NCBI GenBank assembly: GCA_046262015.1
Contig: JBHENN010000083.1
Location: 1-62,444 of the forward strand
DNA: 62,444 bases
Direction: 5' to 3'
DNA from: JBHENN01 sp046262015
Lineage (GTDB): Bacteria; Actinomycetota; CADDZG01; WHSQ01
Shown: piece after piece, positions 25,255 through 33,779 of the stretch
Layout of the letters: each line of letters starts with the position of its first letter
Numbering within the stretch: the first letter of the stretch is position 1
Translations under genes and position numbers: made by a program
The notes under the pieces: model-generated
Told to the model about the DNA's origin: nothing
Databases searched by the model: none
What the model saw: the letters and a program-made list of their open reading frames with translations, nothing else

Positions 25255-25752
25255 ATGATCGGATCGAGGAACCTCCTAGTCTGTGTGGCTGCGTTCGCCC
25301 TGGTCCTCGGCGGGGCCTGTGGCGACGACGGCGCGTCCGACGATGGTGAGGTAGGGCAGCCCACGGCGTCGGCCGCGGTGGGGGACGGAGACTGCGAAAC
25401 GGGCGAGCGGACGACCGACTCGGGCCTGGTCATCGAGGACGTCGAGTGCGGGGAGGGGCCCGAGGCGACGACCGGCTCTACCGTCACCGTGCATTACGTG
25501 GGAACGCTCGAGGACGGAAAGAAGTTCGACGCGTCCCGCGACCACGGCGAGCCTTTCGGCTTCCTCCTCGGGGCAGGACAGGTGATCGCCGGATGGGATG
25601 AGGGCGTCGAGGGCATGCTCGTCGGCGGAACGAGGAACCTCACGATCCCGCCCGAGCTCGGCTACGGCGAGGCCGGCTACCCGCCGGCGATCCCTGAGAA
25701 CGCGACCTTGTTGTTCACGATCGAGCTCCTCGCGGTCGAGAAACCCTCCTGA
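25255..25752 (+). CDS. FKBP-type peptidyl-prolyl isomerase lipoprotein
   Basis: 165 residues from ATG 25255, 12 bases after the acetyltransferase stop. The signal peptide ends in a lipobox (LVLGGAC, Cys22). The C-terminal 110 residues are a complete FKBP domain: TVTVHYVGTLEDGKKFDASR, PFGFLLGAGQVIAGWDEGVE, GMLVGGTRNLTIPPELGYGE, and IPENATLLFTIELL. Active-site aromatics of FKBP12 are in place (Y, F, D in HYVGTLEDGKKFD, W in IAGWDEG, Y in LGYG). It should assist folding of exported proteins at the cell surface. It fits a neighbourhood rich in secreted proteins. Confidence 0.93.
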   Translation: MIGSRNLLVCVAAFALVLGGACGDDGASDDGEVGQPTASAAVGDGDCETGERTTDSGLVIEDVECGEGPEATTGSTVTVHYVGTLEDGKKFDASRDHGEPFGFLLGAGQVIAGWDEGVEGMLVGGTRNLTIPPELGYGEAGYPPAIPENATLLFTIELLAVEKPS

Positions 25753-25818
25753 CCCCTTCCTAACCCGCTCCGCGAAGGCCGGTTGCCATATTCTCTTCGC
25801 GCGGGCACCATCGGGTCC

Positions 25819-27057
25819 GTGAGTTCGACGCGGTGGACGACCGCTCTCGCGTGGGGACTGTGGGCCGTGGGGGTGGCCGGGTCGACCGCCACCTTCGTGT
25901 TCGCATCGGCGAGCGGCGACCGCGAAGAACGCCTCTTCGACTTCGTCCTCTTCAGCGCGATCTACGTCGGGTTCGCGACGGTCGGGGCACTGATCGCCGC
26001 GCGCCGACCGGGCAACGCGATCGGGTGGCTCCTGATCGCGATCGGAAGCGGCGCCGCGCTCGGTAACGCCACTCAGGAGTACGCGATGTACGCGCTCGAT
26101 GAGCGCTCCGGAGCGCTCCCGGGAGGCATCGCGATGGCGTGGTTCGGGGCTTGGTTGTGGCCCGGGTCGGTGGCGTTGCTCGTGTTCTTGCTCCTGCTGT
26201 TCCCCGATGGCAAGCCGGCATCGCGGCGGTGGAGGCCAGTGGTCTGGGCGGCGGCGGCCGGATGGCTCGTCCTGATGGCGGGAGAGTTCTTCTTCAAGCC
26301 CGGGCCGCTCGACCTCAGGCCGCTGCGCGTCGAGAACCCCTTGGGGATCGAAGCTGCCCGGGAGGCGCTGGAGCTTGCCGCTGCGCTCGGCGGAGGTCTT
26401 CTGCTGTTGTGCGTGGTCGCCGCGGTGGGGTCGCTGGTCCTGAGGGCGCGACGCTCGACGGGGGACGAGCGCCAGCAGTTCAAATGGTTCGCCTACGCCG
26501 CGGCGTTCATGGTCTTCGACCTGCTGGTGCTCGGCAATGTCATGGCGACGTTCTTCCCGAGGATCGCGGACGCGATCGGCAACCTGATGTTCGGACTCGG
26601 GATCGTGTCGCTCCCGGCCGCGATCGGCATCGCGGTGCTGAAATACCACCTCTACGACATCGACGTCATCGTCAACCGAACCCTCGTGTACGGCGCGCTG
26701 TCGGCCATCCTCGCGTTGGCCTACGCCGGCATCGTCTTCGCGTTACAGGCGCTGCTACCTGCCACTGCTTCCGACTCCAACTTTGCGATCGCGGGATCGA
26801 CGCTGGCGGTCGCGGCGTTGTTCACCCCACTCCGTCGCCGGATACAGGCGTTCATCGACCATCGCTTCTATCGGCGGAAGTACGACGCGGAGCGCACGGT
26901 CGAGCGTTTCCGCGCGCATCTGAGGGACGAAGTGGACCTCGACAGCCTGAGCGCTCATCTTCTCGAGGTGGTCGATCAGACGATGCAGCCGGCGAGCGTC
27001 TCGCTGTGGCTCCGGGCGCCCGACGGCGTGCGTCAAGGTGGCGCGGCGATCCCTTAG
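25819..27057 (+). CDS. Multi-pass membrane protein resembling the sensor half of a histidine kinase
   Basis: 412 residues from GTG 25819; the frame is open to TTG 25783. It has about eight helices: an N-terminal set (ALAWGLWAVGVAGSTATFVF, FVLFSAIYVGFATVGALIAA), then R-R-P-G-N-A-I-G-W-L-L-I, further helices, YDIDVIVNRTLVYGALSAIL, and TLAVAALFTPLRRRIQAFID followed by RFYRRKYDAERTVERF. This arrangement is the common input region of actinobacterial two-component histidine kinases, but the protein ends where a GAF or kinase domain would start, so no H-box, N-box or G-box is present. It could be a truncated sensor or a stand-alone membrane protein. Its stop overlaps the convergent mannosyltransferase gene by 4 bp. 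Confidence 0.72.
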   Translation: MSSTRWTTALAWGLWAVGVAGSTATFVFASASGDREERLFDFVLFSAIYVGFATVGALIAARRPGNAIGWLLIAIGSGAALGNATQEYAMYALDERSGALPGGIAMAWFGAWLWPGSVALLVFLLLLFPDGKPASRRWRPVVWAAAAGWLVLMAGEFFFKPGPLDLRPLRVENPLGIEAAREALELAAALGGGLLLLCVVAAVGSLVLRARRSTGDERQQFKWFAYAAAFMVFDLLVLGNVMATFFPRIADAIGNLMFGLGIVSLPAAIGIAVLKYHLYDIDVIVNRTLVYGALSAILALAYAGIVFALQALLPATASDSNFAIAGSTLAVAALFTPLRRRIQAFIDHRFYRRKYDAERTVERFRAHLRDEVDLDSLSAHLLEVVDQTMQPASVSLWLRAPDGVRQGGAAIP

Positions 27058-28598
27058 ATCCAGCACCAGCCCTTCGGAGGGATGCTCGAGTTGTCGAGGG
27101 TCTCGGTGGTGCGCGTCGTGGGGGTTCCGCCTACCGTCTCGGTGATCGTCGACTTCACCGGCGTCCCCGGCGGTTTCTCGCACTGCTCGTCCTCGAACTG
27201 CCAGATGCGACGATCCCATCGCTCGTAGGGAAGAGACACGTTGGCGGCCAGCGGGTAGTAGAACGCGGTCGTGCCCAGGGTGGCCGCAGCGAAGAGGGAG
27301 ACCGCGGCGCGCGCCTCCCACGAGGTCCCGATCCTCGTGGCCACGTACCCCAGGGCGAGACACATGAAAGGGATCGTGGGGAGGAGGTAGAAGATGAACA
27401 CGGCGTCGCGTCCGATCGCCAGCCACGGGACGTAGGTGAACGCGAAGCCGGCCAGGATGACCCCCTCCGGGCGCGCCGGGTGACGATGCCGCATCCAGAT
27501 GGCTGCCACAACGGCAAGCGCAAGCAGCGACGCCCACCAGATGACCGGGTTGCCGGTTGCGAGCACCTCTCGGTAGTCGCCGTTAGGAGCCTTCTCGAAG
27601 AAGTACGACACCGGTCTCTTGAGGAGGACCCAGGACCACGCCGGGGACTCATAGCTGTGCCTCGCCTCGAGGGTGGTGTGGTACTCGAACATGCACTTCT
27701 GCAACCGGGCGATCTGCACCGGCCAGCTCCCCTCCGGCACGGGACAGAAGGACGTCTGGCCCTGCAAGCGTCCCGCGTAGGTAGCCACATAGAGGGCCAG
27801 CGGGACGAGGGCGAACCAGGCGACCAGCGAGGCGCTCTCCTCGCGGATGGTTCGGACCAGCGCCCGGCCCCACCCCTGGGGGAGGCGCGCGCGGAGCTCC
27901 CACGCCATGGTCACCACGACCACGAGGAGCAGCACCAGCCCTCCGGACCACTTGGAGGCGACCGCGGCCCCGGCCGCGGCCCCCGCTGCGAGACGCCATG
28001 GCCGGTCGAGCGGGTTGGCGCCACGGGGTTCGAGTGGCGACCCGCCGGCCAGCGCGGGCAACAGCCGATCGCGGTCGTACACGGCAAACAGGACCGCGGC
28101 GACGCCGAACAGCGGAACGAAGATGTCCAGCATGGCCACGCGCGACTGGACGAAGTGCAGCAGGTCGACGGCCAGCAGCCCTGAGGCGATCGTCGCTCCC
28201 AGCGTGGAGCCGAGCAGCTTGCGCGCCAGCAGGTAGAGGAGAGCGATCGTGATCGTGCCGGCGACGACCGCCATGATCCGCCACCCGAACGCGTCGTAGT
28301 CGAAGAGCCGCACCCCGATGGCCAGCAGCCACTTGCCGAGCGGAGGGTGCACCCGGGTCTGCTCGTCCGCGATACCGCAGACGGTCGCGGCGGCCTTCAC
28401 GTACCAGCATGCGTCCTTCGCGTAGTAGACCTCGTCGAACATCAGCGAGCCGGGCGTTCCCAGGCGGAGCAGACGGAGGATGCCGCCGACTACGGTGACC
28501 GCCGCAAGGGCGTACGTATCCGCGGTGCTCCACGCGGGCGCGCCGGGCTCGTCATCGGGCTCAGGAGCCTCGTCGGCGCGGTCTTCGATCTCACTCAC
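27054..28598 (-). CDS. pmt: Dolichyl-phosphate-mannose-protein mannosyltransferase (PMT, GT39)
   Basis: 514 residues from ATG 28598. The first lumenal loop has the FDE/DEVYY signature (MFDEVYYAKDACWYVK) and the sequence EQTRVHPPLGKWLLAIG with the conserved HPPLGK, both typical of GT39 protein O-mannosyltransferases. At least ten membrane helices follow (VLLLVVVVTMAWEL, LALYVATYAG and others). The enzyme transfers mannose from a polyprenyl-phosphate donor to Ser/Thr of proteins being exported. In Mycobacterium tuberculosis the homologue (Rv1002c) also lies next to rsmI, as here with one gene between. The abundance of exported proteins in this window supplies plausible substrates. Confidence 0.93.
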   Translation of the reverse strand: MSEIEDRADEAPEPDDEPGAPAWSTADTYALAAVTVVGGILRLLRLGTPGSLMFDEVYYAKDACWYVKAAATVCGIADEQTRVHPPLGKWLLAIGVRLFDYDAFGWRIMAVVAGTITIALLYLLARKLLGSTLGATIASGLLAVDLLHFVQSRVAMLDIFVPLFGVAAVLFAVYDRDRLLPALAGGSPLEPRGANPLDRPWRLAAGAAAGAAVASKWSGGLVLLLVVVVTMAWELRARLPQGWGRALVRTIREESASLVAWFALVPLALYVATYAGRLQGQTSFCPVPEGSWPVQIARLQKCMFEYHTTLEARHSYESPAWSWVLLKRPVSYFFEKAPNGDYREVLATGNPVIWWASLLALAVVAAIWMRHRHPARPEGVILAGFAFTYVPWLAIGRDAVFIFYLLPTIPFMCLALGYVATRIGTSWEARAAVSLFAAATLGTTAFYYPLAANVSLPYERWDRRIWQFEDEQCEKPPGTPVKSTITETVGGTPTTRTTETLDNSSIPPKGWCWI

Positions 28599-28627
28599 GG
28601 GGCGGCAGCATAGTTAGTCTGCTCGCC

Positions 28628-30163
28628 ATGCGAACCATCGTCGCGGGCGTGCGCACCCTCCGCCGGGCGCCGCTGGCGGCGGTTCCGATGGCGGCAGAGG
28701 GGCTCCTGGCCGCAGCCCTCGTCCTCACCGGCGGGCTGCCGGCTACGGGCGCAAGCGCACCTGCCGGCGCCCTGTTCCCACTCGACGTCTACTTCGATCT
28801 AAAGCAATCGCTCGCGTTCGCGGCCGACTGGTGGATGTTCGTCGCCGCGATGGCTCTCGCGCTTCTGGTGAGGTCATTCGTCCTCGGTCTGACCCTGTGG
28901 TGGGCGGATGGCTCGCCGGGCAGCTTCTCGGTCGCCTGGGGACGCGCTCTCGTCCTTGCGGCGATGGCAGCGGTCGTTCTCGTGCCCAGCGCAGCGCTCC
29001 TCTTCGCCGGTACGGCGCTGCGGTACGCGCCCTTCGTCTGGGCCGGTGGGGCGATGGGCCTCATCGTGTCCTTCGTCTTCGCTCGCCGGGCGGCCCGTCT
29101 GGATGTGGGCGCCGGCGTGCCTCAAGGGAAAGGGGTGCCCGAGGGCAGCGCGTTCTACGGTTACGCCCTGCTGGTGACCGCGGTCGCCGCCGCGATGTCC
29201 GTGCTTGCACGCAACGGAGCGTTCCTCTCCGCGTTGCTCCTCGCATCCGTCGGGCCCGTGCACGCGCTCTACATCCTGGGATGGAGGAGTCATCTCGAGG
29301 CCGAGACCTATCCGGGCGGGGGAGTCACGGCGACGGCCCTCACCGCGGTAGGGCTGCTCGCGTTCGGCGGAGCGGTTGCCTACGACAGGTATCTGCGCGA
29401 TCCGGCCCCCGTGAGCCGAGCCGATGCCCGCGGGTCCCTGCTCATCCTGGGAGGAGTGGATTCCACCGCGAGGACGGGCGCGCTTGCCGGCCTCGACCCG
29501 CGCGACCTGGGGTTCTCCCCCGAGCGGACGCAGACCTTGTCTTATCGCGCCGGTGGCGGGATCTACGGGCGCGCCGACACGCGCCGCGACCTCGATGAGA
29601 CGGCGAGGATCGTCGCCGGCCAGATCGCCGCGGCGCGCCCTCCCCGGGTCCTGCTCGGTCACTCGCAAGCCGCGCTCGTCCTCGATCGGGTTCTCGACGA
29701 GGGCCTGTCCGCGCCGGAGAAAGCCGTGTCCATCTCGGCCCCGCCGCCCGTCCCACCGCGTCTCGAGCTGCCCGACCCGGGGGAGATCGGGAGAGGGCGA
29801 CCCGGCGGCGATCTCGCGCGCGCGCTGGGGCGCGTGCTCGACATCTTCGGCGCGGGGTTCGAGGTGGGGGGACCACATTCTCCGAGCCGGCTTCGGCCCG
29901 TGGTCGTCGGCGCCAGCCACACCCCGAGGCTCGCAGTGTGGGCGCTCGGCGATTCGGTGTGGCTGGATCGAGATTGGCGCAGGCCCGGTGAGCTGAACGT
30001 AGTGGCGATCAGCGATCACGTGGGTGCCACCAACGACGCCCGCGCTCTCGAGGCGGCGCGTGCATTTATAGCGGGGCGCAGGATCGACCGGGACGAGGGC
30101 TCGTGGCGAGGTCTTTTGGCTGCGGGTCTGCGCTACCTGTTCGAGCCGTGGCGACCGGCCTGA
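28628..30163 (+). CDS. Membrane protein with C-terminal alpha/beta-hydrolase-like domain
   Basis: 511 residues. The first 260 residues contain five or six helices (AEGLLAAALVLTGGLPATGA, WMFVAAMALALLVRSFVLGL, VLAAMAAVVLVPSAALLF, FYGYALLVTAVAAAMSVLAR, and VTATALTAVGLLAFGGAVAY). The rest looks like a soluble alpha/beta domain opening with GSLLILGGVDSTARTGALAG; RVLLGHSQAALVLDRVL has the G-x-S-x-x nucleophile-elbow pattern of alpha/beta hydrolases (GHSQA), followed by AVSISAPPP and DSVWLDRDWRRP with a late His in ISDHVGATND. I do not recognise the whole architecture. It is divergent from PMT by 29 bases and upstream of rsmI by 10 bases, so it is placed within the conserved block. A surface lipase, esterase or amidase is possible. 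Confidence 0.7.
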   Translation: MRTIVAGVRTLRRAPLAAVPMAAEGLLAAALVLTGGLPATGASAPAGALFPLDVYFDLKQSLAFAADWWMFVAAMALALLVRSFVLGLTLWWADGSPGSFSVAWGRALVLAAMAAVVLVPSAALLFAGTALRYAPFVWAGGAMGLIVSFVFARRAARLDVGAGVPQGKGVPEGSAFYGYALLVTAVAAAMSVLARNGAFLSALLLASVGPVHALYILGWRSHLEAETYPGGGVTATALTAVGLLAFGGAVAYDRYLRDPAPVSRADARGSLLILGGVDSTARTGALAGLDPRDLGFSPERTQTLSYRAGGGIYGRADTRRDLDETARIVAGQIAAARPPRVLLGHSQAALVLDRVLDEGLSAPEKAVSISAPPPVPPRLELPDPGEIGRGRPGGDLARALGRVLDIFGAGFEVGGPHSPSRLRPVVVGASHTPRLAVWALGDSVWLDRDWRRPGELNVVAISDHVGATNDARALEAARAFIAGRRIDRDEGSWRGLLAAGLRYLFEPWRPA

Positions 30164-30173
30164 GCGCGGACGC

Positions 30174-31019
30174 GTGGCCGGAAAGCTCATCCTCTGCGGG
30201 ACCCCGATCGGCAACCTCGAGGACATGTCCTTGAGGTCGGTGCGGACGCTGCGCGAGGCCGAGGTGATCGCGTGCGAGGACACGCGGAGGACGCGCAAGC
30301 TGCTCGCCCACCACGGCATCCCGGCGCCCCGTCTGGTCGTCTACAACGATGCGAACGAGCGGAGGCAGGCCGCCGGCCTCGTGGCGACGATCGAGTCGGG
30401 TCGCTCGGTGGTGCTGGTCTCGGACGCGGGCATGCCCGGGCTGTCCGATCCTGGGTACCGCCTGGTCTCGGCGTGCGTCGAGGCCGGGATCGAGATCGAT
30501 GTCGTGCCCGGGCCCTCGGCGGTGGTGACCGCGGTGGCCGTGTCGGGCCTCGCCCCCGGTCGCTTCGTGTTCGAGGGGTTCCTGCCGCGCAAGGCGTCGG
30601 AGCGCCGCCGGCGCATCGGCGAGCTGGCGTTCGAGGAGCGAACGGTGGTGCTGTACGAGTCGCCCCACCGGATACAGGCAGCGCTGGACGACCTCGCCGC
30701 CGGCTTGGGCGGACGCCGGGCCGCCCTGGCGCGCGAGCTCACGAAGCTCTACGAAGAGGTCCGCCGCGGCCCGCTCCCCGAGCTGGCCGACGGCGTCCGC
30801 GCCGACCCTCCTCGAGGCGAGATCGTGATCGTGATCGAAGGCGCGCCGCGGGTGCCCGGGCAGATCGCTCCGCGGCAGCTGGCGCGCCGCGCCCGGATGG
30901 TGATGGCCGAGGGGATAGAGCGGAGTGAGGCGCTGAGCCGCGTGGCCAAGGAGGCCGGGGTCCCGAGGCGCGCGGTCTTCGACGCCCTCGTGGACCATCC
31001 CGAGGACGGTGGCTCCTAG
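30174..31019 (+). CDS. rsmI: 16S rRNA (cytidine1402-2'-O)-methyltransferase RsmI
   Basis: 281 residues from GTG 30174. The tetrapyrrole-methylase fold is clear: GTPIGNLEDMSLRSVRTL, then EDTRRTRKLLAHHGI, SDAGMPGLSDPGYRLV and VVPGPSAVVTAVAVSGL with the PGPSA motif. FVFEGFLPRK, VLYESPHRI and ARELTKLYEEV are RsmI signatures. The enzyme uses SAM to methylate the 2'-OH of C1402 in 16S rRNA. It is followed by a convergent abrB-like gene, with 4 bases between the two stops. Adjacency to PMT and metG matches other actinobacteria and, for abrB and metG, Bacillus. Confidence 0.96.
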   Translation: MAGKLILCGTPIGNLEDMSLRSVRTLREAEVIACEDTRRTRKLLAHHGIPAPRLVVYNDANERRQAAGLVATIESGRSVVLVSDAGMPGLSDPGYRLVSACVEAGIEIDVVPGPSAVVTAVAVSGLAPGRFVFEGFLPRKASERRRRIGELAFEERTVVLYESPHRIQAALDDLAAGLGGRRAALARELTKLYEEVRRGPLPELADGVRADPPRGEIVIVIEGAPRVPGQIAPRQLARRARMVMAEGIERSEALSRVAKEAGVPRRAVFDALVDHPEDGGS

Positions 31020-31023
31020 CCTC

Positions 31024-31308
31024 CTAGCCGACCGACTCCTCGTTCGGGAGCCGGATCTCGGTCGGGGCGTGCTTCCGGAGCTCGACGGCGCAGACGTGAC
31101 AGATCCTGCGCCCCTTGAGCTCGATCTCGGGGCCCTCGGCGCCGCAGAAAGAGCACAGGTCACGCCTCTTCTCGAGGACGACCTGCTCACCGTTGACCGA
31201 GATATCCAGCTCGTCACCCTCCCGGATCGCGAGCACCTTGCGGATCTCGGAGGGAAGCACGATGCGCCCCAGCTCGTCGATCTTGCGCACCACCCCGGTT
31301 GACTTCAT
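31024..31308 (-). CDS. abrB: AbrB/SpoVT-type transition-state regulator with Cys4 zinc motif
   Basis: 94 residues from ATG 31308, which has GGGAGGG 4-10 bases upstream. The N-terminal swapped-hairpin domain (MKSTGVVRKIDELGRIVLPS, then EIRKVLAIREGDELDI) matches Bacillus AbrB nearly residue for residue. The C-terminus differs: CSFC and CHVC form a four-cysteine set that probably binds zinc (LCSFCGAEGPEIEL, RRICHVCAVELRKH), as in some clostridial homologues. AbrB proteins are DNA-binding regulators of growth-phase genes. Located between rsmI and metG on the opposite strand, it occupies the same place and direction as abrB in Bacillus subtilis. A strong promoter is visible upstream. Confidence 0.92.
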   Translation of the reverse strand: MKSTGVVRKIDELGRIVLPSEIRKVLAIREGDELDISVNGEQVVLEKRRDLCSFCGAEGPEIELKGRRICHVCAVELRKHAPTEIRLPNEESVG

Positions 31309-31339
31309 GTCCCTCCCTAAGGGCTCGCCCGCTTCCTGG

Positions 31340-31367
31340 ATAGTATTGGCACGTTCGGGGCGTTCAA
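31340..31367 (-). promoter_or_regulatory. Predicted sigma70-type promoter of the abrB-like gene
   Basis: Read on the minus strand, TTGAAC (31362-31367) and TACTAT (31340-31345) are separated by 16 bases. Both match five or four of six consensus positions. Transcription would start near 31333, about 25 bases before the ATG at 31308. AT-rich repeats of the kind GTTCAA/TTCAAC surround the -35 region and could be binding sites for the AbrB protein itself. Confidence 0.55.
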
Positions 31368-31446
31368 ACAACGATTCAACAAGGATTGCCTCGGGCTGCA
31401 AACTCGGACCTTTCCGACATCCCAACCGCACCTCGGGGGCCGCGCC

Positions 31447-33015
31447 GTGAGCGAACGCACCTTCTACGTGACCACCCCCATCTACTACGTCAACGACGTG
31501 CCCCACCTCGGGCATGGGTACACCGCGGTGGCGGCAGACTTCCTCAGCCGCTTCCGGCGCATGCAGGGCCGCCCGGTCCATCTGCTAACCGGCACCGACG
31601 AGCACGGCGAGAAGATCGCCCGGACCGCCCGGGCCAACGGGATGAGCCCTAAGGAATGGACCGATCGGATCGTGCCTCGCTGGAAGGAGGTCTGGGCCGC
31701 CCTCGATATCTCCTACGACGATTTCATCCGGACCACCGAGCCGCGTCACGAAGCTCCCGTCCAGCGCTTCGTCCAGGCCCTCTACGACCGGGGCGAGATC
31801 TACCTCGGGACCTACGAGGGCCTGTATTGCGTCGGGTGCGAGGCGTTCAAGCAGCCGGACGAGCTGGTGGATGGCAAGTGCCCCGACCACGGGATCGAGC
31901 CCGAGCGGGTCAAGGAGGACAACTACTTCTTCCGGTTGTCGAAGTACCGCGATCGGTTGATCGAGCTCTACGAGGGGGACCCCACCTTCGTGATGCCCGA
32001 GGCGCGCCGCAACGAGGTCCTGGGCAAGGTGCGGCAGGGTCTCGACGACCTCTCTATCTCGAGGATCGGGCTCGACTGGGGGATCCCCGTGCCCTGGGAC
32101 CCCCAGCACGTGATCTACGTGTGGGTGGACGCCTTGCAGAACTACATCACCGCGGCGGGCTACGGGAGCGATGACGAAAGCTTCGAGCGGCTGTGGCCCG
32201 CCGACATCCACCTGATCGGCAAGGACATCCTCTGGTTCCACTCCGTGATCTGGCCGGCGCTGCTCTTCGCCAGTGACCTTCCCCTGCCCAAGACGGTGTA
32301 CGCGCACAGCTGGCTGCAGGTCGGCGGCGAGAAGATGTCCAAGTCCAAGCTCACCGGGATCTCCCCTCACGACCTCGTCGCCACCTTCGGTTCGGACGGG
32401 TACCGCTACTACTTCATGCGCGAGATCTCCTTCGGGAACGACGGCAGCTTCTCGTGGGAGTCGATGGTGACGCGTTACAACACAGATCTGGCGAACGAGC
32501 TCGGCAACCTCGCCTCGCGTGTCCTCTCGATGATCGGCCGTTATCGCGGTGGCCTCGTTCCCGAGGCCCCACGACCGCATGAGATCGACGGCAACGACCG
32601 GGACCTGCAACAGACGTTCGGAGCCGCGCTCGACGCCGCGGTCGCCGCGATCGACGCCATCGCGCCCCACGAAGCGCTCCGCGCGATATGGGCCTTCGTT
32701 CGCAAGGCGAACGCCTACGTTGAGGACGTCGCGCCGTGGAGCCTCGCCAAAGATCCCGGCAACGCGCGTCGTCTCGAGGTCGTCCTGTACGTGCTGGCCG
32801 ATTCACTGCGTCTGCTCGCTCTCCTAGTCGCGCCGATCACGCCTCGCGCCGCGCAACAGCTGTGGGAGCGACTGGGGCAGCCGGGGCGAGTCGACGAGCA
32901 CACCTACGACGCCGACGGCCGGTGGGGCCTCCTGGTGCCGGGTACCGCCGTCCTCGTCGGCGCGCCGCTGTTCCCGCGCGTGGAGGAGTCCGTCGCGTCG
33001 CCACCCCCCGCGTGA
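31447..33015 (+). CDS. metG: Methionyl-tRNA synthetase
   Basis: 522 residues from GTG 31447. The N-terminal FYVTTPIYYVNDVPHLGHGY has the class I HIGH-type signature (HLGH, residues 20-23). A CP-domain zinc-knuckle stretch, CVGCEAFKQPDELVDGKCPD, keeps three cysteines, as in single-knuckle bacterial MetRS. The KMSKS loop is at residues 296-300 (GEKMSKSKLTG). The anticodon-binding domain follows; no C-terminal tRNA-binding EMAP domain is present, so this is the short form. It charges tRNA-Met. It is upstream of tatD with a 1-bp overlap. Confidence 0.97.
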   Translation: MSERTFYVTTPIYYVNDVPHLGHGYTAVAADFLSRFRRMQGRPVHLLTGTDEHGEKIARTARANGMSPKEWTDRIVPRWKEVWAALDISYDDFIRTTEPRHEAPVQRFVQALYDRGEIYLGTYEGLYCVGCEAFKQPDELVDGKCPDHGIEPERVKEDNYFFRLSKYRDRLIELYEGDPTFVMPEARRNEVLGKVRQGLDDLSISRIGLDWGIPVPWDPQHVIYVWVDALQNYITAAGYGSDDESFERLWPADIHLIGKDILWFHSVIWPALLFASDLPLPKTVYAHSWLQVGGEKMSKSKLTGISPHDLVATFGSDGYRYYFMREISFGNDGSFSWESMVTRYNTDLANELGNLASRVLSMIGRYRGGLVPEAPRPHEIDGNDRDLQQTFGAALDAAVAAIDAIAPHEALRAIWAFVRKANAYVEDVAPWSLAKDPGNARRLEVVLYVLADSLRLLALLVAPITPRAAQQLWERLGQPGRVDEHTYDADGRWGLLVPGTAVLVGAPLFPRVEESVASPPPA

Positions 33016-33779
33016 TGTGGTTCGACACCCACTGCCACCTCTATGACATCGAGCAGAGGGAGCCGCTCTTCGCGGTCGTGGAGCGCGCCGTCACTGCCGG
33101 TGTGGACGGGATGGTCGTGGTGGGTGTGGATCCCCCATCCAGCCGCCGCGCGCTCGAGCTGGCGCGCGCCTTCGAACCGGTGTGGGCCGGCGCCGCCTAC
33201 CACCCGACGGCGTCGGCGGGCTGGCAGGATCCGTGGGCCGACGAGATCGACGATCTGCTGGGGACCACGGACGTCGTCGCGGTGGGCGAGACGGGGATCG
33301 ACCTGCACTGGGACAAGAGCTTCATCGACGACCAGCGACGGATGTTCGCCGCGCACATCGGACTGGCCAAGAAGCACGGCAAGGCGCTGGTGATCCACAC
33401 GAGGGACTCGATCTACGAGGTCCTGGAGATGCTCGAAGACGTCGGCGCGCCGGAGCGGGTGGTGTTCCACTGCTGGTCCGGCGATCGGATCGCGCTCGCT
33501 CGTGCTCTGGATCTCGGAGGGTTCGTCTCGTTCGCCGGGAACGTGAGCTTCAAGAGCGCCGACGACCTGCGTGCGGCCGCCGCCGCCGTGCCCTCCGACC
33601 GTCTGCTGGTCGAGACCGATTCCCCGTACCTTGCTCCGGTGCCCAAGCGGGGGCGGCCCAACGAGCCCGCTTTCATCGTGCACGTGGGCGCGGCGGTTGC
33701 CGCCGCCCGCGACGAGACGGTCGAAGAGGTCGCCCGCGTGACGAGCGCCAACGCGCGCGCGGTCTTCGGCATCCCGTGA
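33015..33779 (+). CDS. tatD: TatD-family hydrolase/DNase
   Basis: 254 residues from ATG 33015, which overlaps the metG stop by one base; GTG 33012 in the same frame is an alternative. Metal ligands are visible: T-H-C-H-L-Y at residues 5-10, the conserved Glu in VAVGETGIDLHWD, the His of VIHTRDS, the His in VVFHCWSG and the Asp in LLVETDSPYLAPVP. TatD proteins are metal-dependent 3'-5' exonucleases or quality-control factors. The metG-tatD-rsmA order is shared by Firmicutes and actinobacteria. The rpfB gene often found between tatD and rsmA in mycobacteria is absent. Confidence 0.95.
   Translation: MWFDTHCHLYDIEQREPLFAVVERAVTAGVDGMVVVGVDPPSSRRALELARAFEPVWAGAAYHPTASAGWQDPWADEIDDLLGTTDVVAVGETGIDLHWDKSFIDDQRRMFAAHIGLAKKHGKALVIHTRDSIYEVLEMLEDVGAPERVVFHCWSGDRIALARALDLGGFVSFAGNVSFKSADDLRAAAAAVPSDRLLVETDSPYLAPVPKRGRPNEPAFIVHVGAAVAAARDETVEEVARVTSANARAVFGIP

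Noticed and set aside
25276..26649. A 457-codon reverse frame across the FKBP and membrane-protein genes
   Set aside because: Crosses two well-supported genes, is highly charged and has no recognisable domain.
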